Assembly (NCBI GenBank): GCA_030433005.1
Contig: JAUILQ010000064.1
Location: 1-32,235, forward strand
Length of the DNA: 32,235 nucleotides
Reading direction: 5' to 3'
Source of the DNA: Alphaproteobacteria bacterium
GTDB lineage: Bacteria > Pseudomonadota > Alphaproteobacteria > Kiloniellales > DSM-21159
Shown: one piece after another, positions 23,287-30,705 of the stretch
Position numbering within the stretch: position 1 is the stretch's first letter
Layout of the letters: each line of letters starts with the position of its first letter
Translations under genes and position numbers: made by a program
The notes under the pieces: generated by a model
Database searches by the model: none
What the model was told of the DNA's origin: nothing
What the model saw: only the letters and a program-made list of their open reading frames with translations

Positions 23287-24036
23287 ATGAGCGAGCTATC
23301 GGCCGAGAAGGCCGCGCCGCGGCCCCGCCGCAACCTGACGCAGATGGTCGTGGCCAACCTGCGCGAGCGGATCGCCAGCGGCCGCCTGAAGGCCGGCGAC
23401 CGCCTGCCGACCGAGCAGGCGCTGATCCAGGAGCTGGGCGTCAGCCGCACGGTGGTGCGCGAGGCCATCGCCGGGCTGCGCGCCGACGGCCTGGTCGAGC
23501 CGCGCCAGGGCATCGGCGTCTTCGTGCGCGAGCCGGCCAAGGCGCCGCCGGGCCTCAGCCTGCTCAGCGAGGACGCCGGCAAGATCTCCTCGGTGATCGA
23601 GACGCTGGAACTGCGCGCCGCCGTCGAGATCGAGGCCGCCGGGCTCGCTGCCGAGCGCCGCTCGCCGGCCCAGGAAGCCAAGATCCGCGAATGCTACGAG
23701 GAGATCGCCTCGGCCATGGCGCGCGGCGAGACGGCGGAGGACGCCGACTTCGCCTTCCACCTCGCGATCGCCGAGGCGACCAACAACCGGCATTTCGGCG
23801 AGTTCTTCGAGTTCCTCGGCCGGCGCACCATCCCGCGCTCGCAGCTGCCCGACCGCGGGCAGCCCAGCCCGTCGCCGGTGCGCACGCCGGCCTACGTGCG
23901 CCAGCTGCAGAACGAGCACGAGACGATCATGACCGCGATCTGCCGCGGCGACCCCGACGCCGCGCGCGAGGCCATGCGCGTGCACCTCAAGGGCAGCCTC
24001 GAGCGCTACCAGCGCCTGCGCCGCGAGGGCCGCTGA
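23287..24036 (+). CDS. GntR-family transcriptional regulator, FadR subfamily
   Basis: 249-residue regulator. The N-terminal winged helix (about 15-80) has the GntR signature 'GRLKAGDRLPTEQALIQELGVSRTVVREAIAGLRADGLVEPRQGIGVFV' (in parts). The C-terminal all-helical FCD domain (about 100-235) shows the metal/ligand pattern 'DFAFHLAIAEATNN' (Asp, His) and 'NEHETIMTAICRGDPDAAREAMRVHL' (two further His). FCD regulators of sugar-acid pathways are usually released by an aldarate or keto-acid. It lies between the divergent transport/udh operon and the kdgD operon, and candidate operators flank it on both sides. GGAG sites precede the ATG. Confidence 0.92.
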   Translation: MSELSAEKAAPRPRRNLTQMVVANLRERIASGRLKAGDRLPTEQALIQELGVSRTVVREAIAGLRADGLVEPRQGIGVFVREPAKAPPGLSLLSEDAGKISSVIETLELRAAVEIEAAGLAAERRSPAQEAKIRECYEEIASAMARGETAEDADFAFHLAIAEATNNRHFGEFFEFLGRRTIPRSQLPDRGQPSPSPVRTPAYVRQLQNEHETIMTAICRGDPDAAREAMRVHLKGSLERYQRLRREGR

Positions 24037-24105
24037 GGGGCGGGGGAGCGGCGATCGCGGCAAGGCGGCGGAGGTCCCCGAGTCGCACGCCGTCGCTTCC
24101 CCGGT

Positions 24106-24136
24106 GCGCGTCAAGTCATATGATGACTTGACGCGC
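24106..24136. promoter_or_regulatory. Perfect 14-bp inverted repeat operator upstream of kdgD
   Basis: GCGCGTCAAGTCAT (24106-24119), a 3-nt centre and ATGACTTGACGCGC (24123-24136): every position pairs. It overlaps the predicted -35 element (24128-24133) of the kdgD promoter and is not followed by a T-run, so it is an operator, not a terminator. It is probably the main site of the FadR-type regulator. Confidence 0.75.
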
Positions 24137-24155
24137 TCGTGCGCGTGCCTATCGT
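24128..24155 (+). promoter_or_regulatory. Predicted promoter of the kdgD operon
   Basis: TTGACG (24128-24133), 16-bp spacer, TATCGT (24150-24155). The -35 lies inside the right arm of the inverted repeat. It would give a leader of about 37 nt. Confidence 0.45.
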
Positions 24156-24198
24156 ACGGGCACCTCAGGATTCCCGACTGGCTGGACCCGAACGTACG

Positions 24199-25107
24199 AT
24201 GGATCACGACGCCCTCAAGAGCCGGATCGGCAGCGGCCTGCTGTCCTTTCCGGTCAGCCCCTTCCGCAGCGACCTCTCCTTCGACGCCGAGCGCTACCGC
24301 GAGCACGTCGGCTGGCTGTCGGGCTTCGAGGCGGCGGCGCTGTTCGCGGCCGGCGGCACCGGCGAGTTCTTCTCGCTGACCGCGGCCGAGGTCTGCGAGG
24401 CGACGCGCGCGGCCAAGGAGGCCTCCGGCGAGGTGCCGATCATCGCCGGCTGCGGCTACGGCACGGCGATGGCCTGCGAGCTGGCGAAGGGCGTCGAGCA
24501 GGCCGGCGCCGACGCCATCCTGCTGCTGCCGCACTACCTGATCGGCGCCTCCCAGGCCGGCCTGGAGGCGCACGTCAAGGCGGTCTGCCAGGCCGTCCGC
24601 ATCGGCGTCATCGTCTACAACCGCGACAATTCCCAGCTGAAGGCCGAGACCCTGGCGCGGCTCGCGGAGGCCTGCCCCAACCTGATCGGCTTCAAGGACG
24701 GCTCCGGCGACATCGCGACGGTGCGCCAGATCACCGCGACGCTGGGCGACCGGCTGGTCTACGTCGGCGGCATGCCGACCCACGAGCTCTTCGCCGAGGC
24801 CTACGACGCGGCCGGCGTCTCGACCTACTCCTCGGCGGTCTTCAACTTCGCGCCGGAGATGGCGCTGCGCTTCTACCGGGCGATGCGCGACCGGGACCGC
24901 GCGACCCTGCAGGAGCTGCTGACGAGCTTCTTCTATCCCTATTCGGTCGTGCGCGACCGCGGGCCGGGCTACGCCGTCTCGATCATCAAGGCCGGCCTGC
25001 GCCTGGCCGGGCGCGACTGCGGGCCGGTGCGCCCGCCGCTGACCGACCTGAGCGAGGCCGAGCACGAGATGCTGGCGCCGCTGGTGCGCCGGGTCACGGG
25101 GCAGTAG
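24199..25107 (+). CDS. kdgD: 5-dehydro-4-deoxyglucarate dehydratase (KdgD)
   Basis: 302-residue class I aldolase-superfamily (DHDPS-like) enzyme that dehydrates and decarboxylates 5-keto-4-deoxyglucarate (3-deoxy-2-keto-hexarate) to 2-oxoglutarate semialdehyde. The Schiff-base Lys166 is in 'LIGFKDGSGD', Tyr140 in 'IVYNRDN', and the GGTGEF loop at 52-57 is the KdgD version of the family's GGTTGE loop. Length equals that of characterised KdgDs (about 303). The start is the ATG at 24199; no strong ribosome site is visible and a complementary 8-mer in the leader can mask the start. It is followed 10 bp later by the cycloisomerase gene. Confidence 0.93.
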   Translation: MDHDALKSRIGSGLLSFPVSPFRSDLSFDAERYREHVGWLSGFEAAALFAAGGTGEFFSLTAAEVCEATRAAKEASGEVPIIAGCGYGTAMACELAKGVEQAGADAILLLPHYLIGASQAGLEAHVKAVCQAVRIGVIVYNRDNSQLKAETLARLAEACPNLIGFKDGSGDIATVRQITATLGDRLVYVGGMPTHELFAEAYDAAGVSTYSSAVFNFAPEMALRFYRAMRDRDRATLQELLTSFFYPYSVVRDRGPGYAVSIIKAGLRLAGRDCGPVRPPLTDLSEAEHEMLAPLVRRVTGQ

Positions 25108-25117
25108 GCTCGCCGCC

Positions 25118-26269
25118 ATGGCCGGCTCCTCTACCCGCATCGCCTCCGTCCGCACGCACCTGCTGGAGCACCGGCTCGACCGGCAGTTCGAATCCTCCTT
25201 CTCGCGCTTCGAGAGCCGGGCGCACTGCCTGGTCGAGGTGACGACGGAGGACGGCACCAGCGGCTGGGGCGAGTGCCTCGGCCCGATGCGCCTCAACGCC
25301 GCCGTGGTCGCGGCCATGGCGCCGCTGCTGCTCGGCCGGGACGCGCTCGACCACGAGACGCTCTGGCTGCACCTCTACAGCCAGTTCCGCGACCAGGGCC
25401 AGCGCGGCCTGGCGGTGACTGCGCTGTCGGGCATCGAGATCGCGCTGTGGGACCTCAAGGGCCGCCACTTCGAGGCGCCGGTCCACCGGCTGCTCGGCGG
25501 CGCCTTCCGCACGGAGATCCCGGCCTACGCGACCGGCGGCTTCCGGCGCACCGGAAAGGCGGACCGCCCGGCCTACCTGGCCGAGGAGGCGGCGGGCTAC
25601 GTCGGCGAGGGCTTCGGGGCGGTCAAGATCAAGATCGGCTACGGCGTCGAGGAGGACCTCGCGGCGATCCGCGCGGTGCGCGCGGCGATCGGGCCGGACG
25701 CGGGCCTGATGATCGACGCCAACCACGGCTACGACGCGCTGGAGGCGATCCGCCTGGGCCGCGCCGCCGCCGACCAGGACATCGGCTGGTTCGAGGAGCC
25801 GGTAGTGCCCGAGGATCTGGAGGGCTACCGCGCCGTGCGCGCCGGCCAGCCGATCCCCGTCGCCGGCGGCGAGACCTGGTTCACCCGCTGGGGCTTCCGC
25901 GATCCGATCCAAAGCCGCGCCGTCGACATCCTGCAGCCCGACGTCTGCGCCGTCGGCGGGCTGTCCGAGGCCTGCCGCGTCGCCGCCCTGGCCGAGACCT
26001 TCGGTCTGCGCCTGGTGCCGCACGTCTGGGGCACCGGCGTCGCCCTGGCCGCGGCCCTGCAGTTCCTGGCGGTGCTGCCGGTGTCGCCGCCGCGCCACGA
26101 GCCGCGCCGGCCGCTGCTGGAGTTCGACCGCACCGAGAACCCTTTCCGCCAGGCCGTCCTGACCCGGCCGATCGAGCACGCGGGCGGCCTGGTCGCCGTG
26201 CCGGACGGGCCGGGCCTGGGCATCGAGATCGACCGCGCGGCGCTCGGGACCTACGCGGCCGAAGACTGA
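25118..26269 (+). CDS. gci: Enolase-superfamily protein, probable galactarolactone cycloisomerase
   Basis: 383-residue member of the mandelate racemase/muconate lactonising enzyme group. Metal ligands Asp200 (MIDANHGY), Glu226 (WFEEP) and Glu252 (GGE) are present. The acid/base residues are Lys170-x-Lys172 (KIK) on one side and Asp270 plus His302 (PHVWGTG) on the other. The position between kdgD and a Gli-like gene, with udh nearby, matches the Agrobacterium udh-gli-gci-kdgD pathway, where Gci opens galactaro-1,4-lactone to 3-deoxy-2-keto-hexarate. Galactarate or glucarate dehydratase is the alternative. The specific name is inferred from context; family membership is clear. Confidence 0.85.
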   Translation: MAGSSTRIASVRTHLLEHRLDRQFESSFSRFESRAHCLVEVTTEDGTSGWGECLGPMRLNAAVVAAMAPLLLGRDALDHETLWLHLYSQFRDQGQRGLAVTALSGIEIALWDLKGRHFEAPVHRLLGGAFRTEIPAYATGGFRRTGKADRPAYLAEEAAGYVGEGFGAVKIKIGYGVEEDLAAIRAVRAAIGPDAGLMIDANHGYDALEAIRLGRAAADQDIGWFEEPVVPEDLEGYRAVRAGQPIPVAGGETWFTRWGFRDPIQSRAVDILQPDVCAVGGLSEACRVAALAETFGLRLVPHVWGTGVALAAALQFLAVLPVSPPRHEPRRPLLEFDRTENPFRQAVLTRPIEHAGGLVAVPDGPGLGIEIDRAALGTYAAED

Positions 26270-26298
26270 CCAAGCGCCCCGGACAGAGGAGCCAGGCC

Positions 26299-27159
26299 AT
26301 GCCGACCGATCACCCGCCGCGCCCGCTCTCGGGCCGGGCGCCGAGGCTGCAGACCCCGCCGGGCGTGGTCGACACCCACATCCACATCTTCACCGAGGGC
26401 CACGCCGGCCAGCCCGGCGGCCCGCCGCCGCCCGAGCCGGCGACGGTCGCCAACTACCGCCGCTTCCAGCAGTGGCTCGGCCTCGCCAAGGCGGTGGTGG
26501 TGCAGAGCAACGCCTACCAGTTCGACAACGCCTGCCTGCTCGAGGCGCTGGCGGCGTTCGGCGGGGATGCGCGCGGCATCGCCGTGGTCACGCCCGAGAC
26601 CGACGATGCGACGCTGGAGCGCCTGACCGCGGCCGGCGTGCGCGGCGCGCGCATCATGAACCTGCCGACCGGCGCCGTCGGCCTCGACCGCATGGAGGCC
26701 GTGGCGGCCCGGATCCGGCCCTTCGGCTGGCACGTCATCGTGCAGCTCGACGGGCGCGAGCTGCCCGGCCACGAGGCCGCGCTGAAGCGGCTCGAGGGCC
26801 CCTACGTCATCGACCATGTCGGCAAGTTCCTGGAGCCGGTGGCGCCCGACCACGAGTCCTTCCGCTGCCTGCTCCGCCTGGTCGGCCGCGGCAACTGCTA
26901 CGTCAAGCTCTCGGCTCCCTACGAGACCTCGAAGAGCGGCGCGCCGCTGTTCGAGGACGTCGGCCGCCTGGCCAAGGCGCTGGTCGCCGCCGCGCCCGAG
27001 CGCATGCTCTGGGCCAGCAACTGGCCGCACGTCGGGGTGCCGAGGGCGCGCTACCCCGACGACGTCGACCTGCTCGACGTGCTGCTCGACTGGGCGCCCG
27101 ACGAGGCGACCCGACGGGCCATCCTGGTCGACAATCCGAGCGGCCTCTACGATTTCTGA
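26299..27159 (+). CDS. gli: Amidohydrolase-superfamily protein, probable D-galactarolactone isomerase
   Basis: 286-residue amidohydrolase_2 (COG3618, LigI-related) protein. Visible are VDTHIHIF with His27 and His29, DHVGKF with His173, and 'LWASNWPH' (237-244). The last motif has Asn where hydrolase relatives such as 2-pyrone-4,6-dicarboxylate lactonase usually have Asp. In the Agrobacterium pathway the homologue converts galactaro-1,5-lactone to the 1,4-lactone that Gci uses, which would fit altered hydrolytic chemistry. GAGGAG precedes the ATG by 9 nt, 29 bp after gci. A hydrolase of an aldarolactone is the main alternative. Confidence 0.83.
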   Translation: MPTDHPPRPLSGRAPRLQTPPGVVDTHIHIFTEGHAGQPGGPPPPEPATVANYRRFQQWLGLAKAVVVQSNAYQFDNACLLEALAAFGGDARGIAVVTPETDDATLERLTAAGVRGARIMNLPTGAVGLDRMEAVAARIRPFGWHVIVQLDGRELPGHEAALKRLEGPYVIDHVGKFLEPVAPDHESFRCLLRLVGRGNCYVKLSAPYETSKSGAPLFEDVGRLAKALVAAAPERMLWASNWPHVGVPRARYPDDVDLLDVLLDWAPDEATRRAILVDNPSGLYDF

Positions 27160-27184
27160 CCTGGGCAGGCGCTCTCGCTGGCCG

Positions 27185-27208
27185 CCGGACCCGGCCGACC
27201 GGGTCCGG
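27185..27208 (+). terminator. Hairpin ending the kdgD-gci-gli operon
   Basis: Perfect 10-bp stem CCGGACCCGG / CCGGGTCCGG with a 4-nt CCGA loop, 25 nt after the gli stop. No T-run follows, so it may be a 3' RNA-stability element or Rho-assisted end. Confidence 0.55.
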
Positions 27209-27420
27209 GGAAAGACCTGTGCCCGACACTCAAGAGACGCAGCGCGCCAGGAGTGATAATCTCATAGCGTGCAATTGGTTCCATGTCGTCCGGGCAGGGG
27301 AGCGCGACCCGAAGAGGTTGAGACAAAAGGCACACGCGGCGGACATGATGGCGCCGCAAAACCCGACGACGGTAGGGATCGGGAGGCGGGAAGCCTTTCA
27401 CTGAAGAGCGAGACGCTGCG

Positions 27421-27618
27421 ATGACCGCGAGAAAGACGTTCGCCGAGCCCACGGTCGAGGAAATGCTGGCCGATCCCATCGTCCGCCTGGTCATGCAGCG
27501 CGACGGCGTCGAGGCCGCCGAGGTCCGGCGCATCCTGCAGCGCCTCGCCGCCTCGCGGACCCACGGTCTGCGCCCGCTTGCCGCAGACGCTCCGCCGGCC
27601 CGCGCCGACGCGGCCTGA
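27421..27618 (+). CDS. Small conserved-looking protein of unknown function
   Basis: 65 residues, MTARKTFAEPTVEEMLADPIVRLVMQRDGVEAAEVRRILQRL followed by a short Ala/Pro-rich tail (sequence given in parts: the ordered part is residues 1-45). Short proteins with this 'VEEMLADPIVRLVM.RDGV' pattern are common in alphaproteobacteria; no function is known to me. It is soluble and mostly helical, with no Cys or transmembrane segment. A GAGCGAG run about 8 nt upstream could serve as ribosome site. The 261 bp before it show no clear promoter match. It is convergent with the SDR gene, 19 bp apart. Confidence 0.75.
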   Translation: MTARKTFAEPTVEEMLADPIVRLVMQRDGVEAAEVRRILQRLAASRTHGLRPLAADAPPARADAA

Positions 27619-27637
27619 GCGCCGGGGTCGCTCTCGC

Positions 27638-28489
27638 TCAGGAGCCGACGATGCGCCCGCCGTTCGGGTGCAGCACCTGGCCGCTCATGTAGGAGGCGTC
27701 CTCGCTGGCCAGGAAGACGTAGCTCGGCGCCACCTCGTTGGGCTGGCCGGCGCGGTCCATCGGCGCCGACTGGCCGTGGTGGGCAACCTTCTCCGCGTCG
27801 AAGGAAGCCGGAATCAGCGGCGTCCAGATCGGACCGGGCGCGACCGCGTTGACCCGGATCCCCTTGTCGACGAGCGCCTGGGCCAGCGAGCGCGTCAGCG
27901 CGACAATCGCGCCCTTGGTCGAGGCGTAGTCGACCAGCGTCTTGTGGCCCTGGTAGGCGGTCACCGAGGTCGAGTTGACGATCGCCGAGCCGGGGCGCAG
28001 GTGCGGCAGCGCCGCCTTGGTCAGGTAGAAGCAGCTGAAGATGTTGGTGCGGAAGGTACGCTCCAGCTGCACCGTGTCGAAGGCCGCGAGGTCGTCGGTC
28101 TCATGCTGCTCGGCGGCGTTGTTGACCAGCACGTCGAGCCGGCCGAAGCGCTCCACGGTCTGCCGCACCGCCTCGCGGCAGAAGCCTTCGTCGCCGACGT
28201 CGCCGGCGAGCGCCAGCACCGGACGGCCCTCGCTCTCGACCAGCCGGCAGGTCTCTTCGGCGTCGGCCGCCTCGTCCAGGTAGAGGATCGCGATGGCGGC
28301 GCCCTCGCGGGCCATCGCCAGGGCGACGGCCCGGCCGATGCCGCTGTCTCCGCCGCTGATCAGCGCCACCCTGTCCTGGAGGCGGCCGCTGCCGGGATGG
28401 CGCGGCAGGCAGTCGGGCTCCGGCTGCATCTGGTGCTCGTCGCCGGGCTGGTGGTCCTGCTGCTGCGGCGGGTGCAGGCGGTCGTTCAT
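27638..28489 (-). CDS. SDR family oxidoreductase (YghA/general-stress type)
   Basis: 283-residue classical short-chain dehydrogenase with the ~35-residue Gln/His/Pro-rich N-terminal extension typical of the YghA / general stress protein 39 group. The cofactor motif is GGDSGIG (46-52), the NNAA motif 123-126, and catalytic Ser (~173-175), Tyr188 and Lys192 (DYASTK). 'APGPIWTPLIPASF' and 'YMSGQVLHPNGG' are group hallmarks. It is probably NAD(P)-dependent and acts on a small aldehyde or alcohol; the substrate is unknown. AAGGAAA precedes the ATG. An EcfG-like promoter lies about 62 bp upstream, consistent with general-stress control. Confidence 0.92.
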   Translation of the reverse strand: MNDRLHPPQQQDHQPGDEHQMQPEPDCLPRHPGSGRLQDRVALISGGDSGIGRAVALAMAREGAAIAILYLDEAADAEETCRLVESEGRPVLALAGDVGDEGFCREAVRQTVERFGRLDVLVNNAAEQHETDDLAAFDTVQLERTFRTNIFSCFYLTKAALPHLRPGSAIVNSTSVTAYQGHKTLVDYASTKGAIVALTRSLAQALVDKGIRVNAVAPGPIWTPLIPASFDAEKVAHHGQSAPMDRAGQPNEVAPSYVFLASEDASYMSGQVLHPNGGRIVGS

Positions 28490-28550
28490 GATGGTTTCCT
28501 TTCTCGGGGCGGGCCGCCTCGGAGGCGCCGTGGCGGCCGGATGCTGCTGA

Positions 28551-28576
28551 GACGCCGGCGGCGCACGCGCCGTTCC
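28551..28576 (-). promoter_or_regulatory. EcfG-like promoter for the SDR gene
   Basis: Minus strand: GGAAC (28576-28572), 17 bp, CGTC (28554-28551). One base differs from the general-stress sigma EcfG consensus GGAAC-N16/17-CGTT. Confidence 0.45.
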
Positions 28577-28590
28577 GTCGCGCCCGATCG

Positions 28591-28616
28591 GGAACCTTCC
28601 CGGGGCCGCCCGTGTT
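28591..28616 (+). promoter_or_regulatory. EcfG-like promoter for the envelope gene trio
   Basis: Plus strand: GGAAC (28591-28595), 17 bp, TGTT (28613-28616), one base off the EcfG consensus. It is back-to-back with the match on the other strand, and both point at stress-type genes. Confidence 0.45.
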
Positions 28617-28667
28617 GGCGCTCTGGACGCGACGCCGTCGCTTTGGCGGCGGCGGTTGGTCGTCCGC

Positions 28668-28720
28668 AGGCGACCGGAAGACCCAGGCGACCGGAAGACC
28701 CAGGCAACCGAAGACAAGGC
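28668..28720. repeat. Short tandem repeat in the leader of the DUF1469 gene
   Basis: Two exact 17-bp copies of AGGCGACCGGAAGACCC (28668-28684, 28685-28701) and a decayed third copy (from 28702). They lie between the EcfG-like promoter and the ATG at 28731. Confidence 0.7.
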
Positions 28721-28730
28721 GACCCAGGCG

Positions 28731-29117
28731 ATGGCCGACAGCGAGACCTCTTTCAAGACCCTGATCCAGGACCTGATCAACCAGGTGACCTCGTTGATCC
28801 GTCAGGAGCTGCGCCTCGCCCAGGCCGAGTCGGTCCAGAAGGTCCAGCAGGGCCTGCGCGGCCTGGTCGTGATGATTTCCGGCCTGCTGTTCGTCTTCCT
28901 GTCGCTGATCATCTTCACCCAGGCCGCGGTCGCGGCCCTGGCGACCGGCATGCCGGTGTGGATGGCCAGCCTGCTGGTCGGCGGCGGCTGCCTGCTCGCC
29001 GGCCTCGTGGTCTACGCGATCGGACGGCGCATGATCTCGGTCCGGCGGCTCACGCCCGAGCGGACGCTGCGCAGCCTGCGCGACGACAAGGAACAGGTCA
29101 TGGAGAACGTGCGGTGA
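28731..29117 (+). CDS. Phage holin family (DUF1469/Actinobacterial holin-X) membrane protein
   Basis: 128 residues: an N-terminal amphipathic helix 'FKTLIQDLINQVTSLIRQELRLAQAES' (in parts) and two transmembrane helices (about 45-67 and 75-97), the organisation of DUF1469 proteins, which are envelope-stress associated despite the 'holin' name. I use the ATG at 28731; upstream codons in frame (TTG at 28656) fall in the repeat leader. Its stop overlaps the next gene in GTGA (29114-29117). Confidence 0.85.
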   Translation: MADSETSFKTLIQDLINQVTSLIRQELRLAQAESVQKVQQGLRGLVVMISGLLFVFLSLIIFTQAAVAALATGMPVWMASLLVGGGCLLAGLVVYAIGRRMISVRRLTPERTLRSLRDDKEQVMENVR

Positions 29118-29584
29118 GCGAACACGACGAGGCTGCCGAGATCGAGCGCGACATCGACCGGACCCGCGAGGAGATCGACGAGACGCTCGAATCCCTGCGC
29201 GAGAAGGTCGACCCCGGCCGCCACCTCAGCGGCGCCGCCGAGGGGCTGCGCCAGGGCGTCGCGGCCCTCTACGGCCACGACGCCGATTCCGCGGAGGCGC
29301 GGCGCGAGCTGCGCCGCATGGTCAGCGACAACCTGCTGCCGCTCGGCCTGATCGCCGCCGGCTGCGCCTGGATCTTCTACCGCGAGACCCAGCGCCTGCG
29401 TCGCCAGGAGCGCCTGGAGCAGTACCGCGCCTACGCCGAGGCGCGCGCCCGCGAGATGGAGCGCGCGCGGGCCGAGCGCGCCGCGCCGGCGCCGGCGATG
29501 GACGAGGCCGGGCTCGACGAGCCCTTGGGCGAGCCGGCTGCGGCCGCCGACCCTTTGGGCCGACCCGCAGCGCCGCGCTCGTGA
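29114..29584 (+). CDS. DUF3618 domain membrane protein
   Basis: 156 residues starting at GTG: 'IERDIDRTREEIDETLESLREKVDP' (in parts, about 9-33) is the DUF3618 signature. It is followed by a Gly/Gln-rich stretch, one transmembrane helix (about 76-93, 'LLPLGLIAAGCAWIFY'), then a long Arg/Glu helix, probably coiled coil, and an Ala/Pro tail. The family commonly sits with DUF1469 and DUF883/YqjD-like genes and is taken to anchor something at the inner membrane. It overlaps both neighbours through GTGA junctions. Confidence 0.85.
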   Translation: MSEHDEAAEIERDIDRTREEIDETLESLREKVDPGRHLSGAAEGLRQGVAALYGHDADSAEARRELRRMVSDNLLPLGLIAAGCAWIFYRETQRLRRQERLEQYRAYAEARAREMERARAERAAPAPAMDEAGLDEPLGEPAAAADPLGRPAAPRS

Positions 29585-30636
29585 GCGCCGGCGGGGCCAG
29601 CAGCGCCGGCCCCGCGGCGCGCGATGAGCGGAAACGGCGTGGGCGCGAGGCCACGCGGCCGACCGGCGTCCCGTTGCGCGGCTGGAAGGAGATCCTGCTG
29701 CGCGTCAAGGACGAGGTCGGCCAGGACCACATCAGCGTGGTCGCGGGCGGCGTCGCCTTCTACGCCTTCCTGGCGATCTTCCCGGCGATCGGCGCCGCGG
29801 CGATGATCTGGGGCGCGGTCGCCGACCCGGCCGTCGTGCAGAGCCAGCTCGAGGCCTGGCGCGGCGTCGTGCCCCCGGCCGTCTACGAGATCCTCAGCGA
29901 GCAGCTGACCGAGGTCTCCGCGGGCGCCGGCTCGGCGCTGACCTTCGGCGCCGCCTTCAGCCTGCTGCTCGCGGTCTGGAGCTCGACCAAGGGCGTCAAG
30001 GCGCTCATGGCGGCGATGAACATCGCCTACGAGGAGCCCGAGGAGCGCGGCATTGTGCGCCAGAACCTGCTGGCGCTCGGCCTGACCCTCGGCGCCATCC
30101 TGCTGGCACTGGTCGCGATCGCCGCCGTCGCCGTCCTGCCGCCGCTGCTCGCGCTCGTCGACCTCGGCCTGGTCACCGAGCTGGCGATCGGTGCGCTGCG
30201 CTGGCTCGGCCTCCTGGTCATGATGATGGTCGGCCTCGCGGTGCTCTACCGCTACGGGCCGTCGCGGCGCGGCGCGCGCCTGCGCTGGATCACGCCGGGC
30301 GCGGTGCTGGCGACGCTGCTGTGGCTCGCCGCCTCCTACGGCTTCTCGCTCTACGTCGAGAACTTCGCCAGCTACAACGAGACCTTCGGGGCGCTCGGCG
30401 CGGTCGTCATCCTGCTGATGTGGTTCTGGCTGTCCGGCTACGTGATCTGCCTGGGCGCCGAGCTCAACTGCGAGCTCGAGCGCCAGACCCGGCGCGACAC
30501 CACGGTCGGCGCGCGGCGCCCGCTGGGCGAGCGCGGCGCCCGCGCCGCCGACGCGGTCGCCGGCGAGACCGACCGGGAGGAAGACGGCCGGGACGACGAG
30601 GGCAAGGGCACCTCGGTCAGCCCGCCGACCCGCTGA
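29581..30636 (+). CDS. YihY/BrkB family inner-membrane protein
   Basis: 351 residues with six hydrophobic segments between about residues 55 and 300. Landmarks are 'HISVVAGGVAFYAFLAIFPAIGA' (in parts), 'SSTKGVKALMAAMNIAYEEPEERGIVRQN', 'PGAVLATLLWLAASYGFSLYV', 'YNETFGALGAVVILLMWFWLSGYVICLGAELNCELE' (in parts). The last is the hallmark of the YihY/BrkB family, often wrongly called ribonuclease BN. Its function is unsettled; roles in envelope or osmotic stress have been proposed. The GTG start at 29581 overlaps the DUF3618 stop. The cytosolic C-terminus (about 305-351) is hydrophilic and acidic. Confidence 0.92.
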   Translation: MSAGGASSAGPAARDERKRRGREATRPTGVPLRGWKEILLRVKDEVGQDHISVVAGGVAFYAFLAIFPAIGAAAMIWGAVADPAVVQSQLEAWRGVVPPAVYEILSEQLTEVSAGAGSALTFGAAFSLLLAVWSSTKGVKALMAAMNIAYEEPEERGIVRQNLLALGLTLGAILLALVAIAAVAVLPPLLALVDLGLVTELAIGALRWLGLLVMMMVGLAVLYRYGPSRRGARLRWITPGAVLATLLWLAASYGFSLYVENFASYNETFGALGAVVILLMWFWLSGYVICLGAELNCELERQTRRDTTVGARRPLGERGARAADAVAGETDREEDGRDDEGKGTSVSPPTR

Positions 30637-30705
30637 GCGCCGCGACTCGCCACCACCCTTGCGCGAGGCTATCCTTCTGCCGGACGAGCAGAAGGGGAGG
30701 GGACC

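Noticed and set aside
24106..24136. Terminator of the regulator gene
   Set aside because: Perfect symmetry but no T-run, and it contains the -35 of the next operon; an operator fits better.
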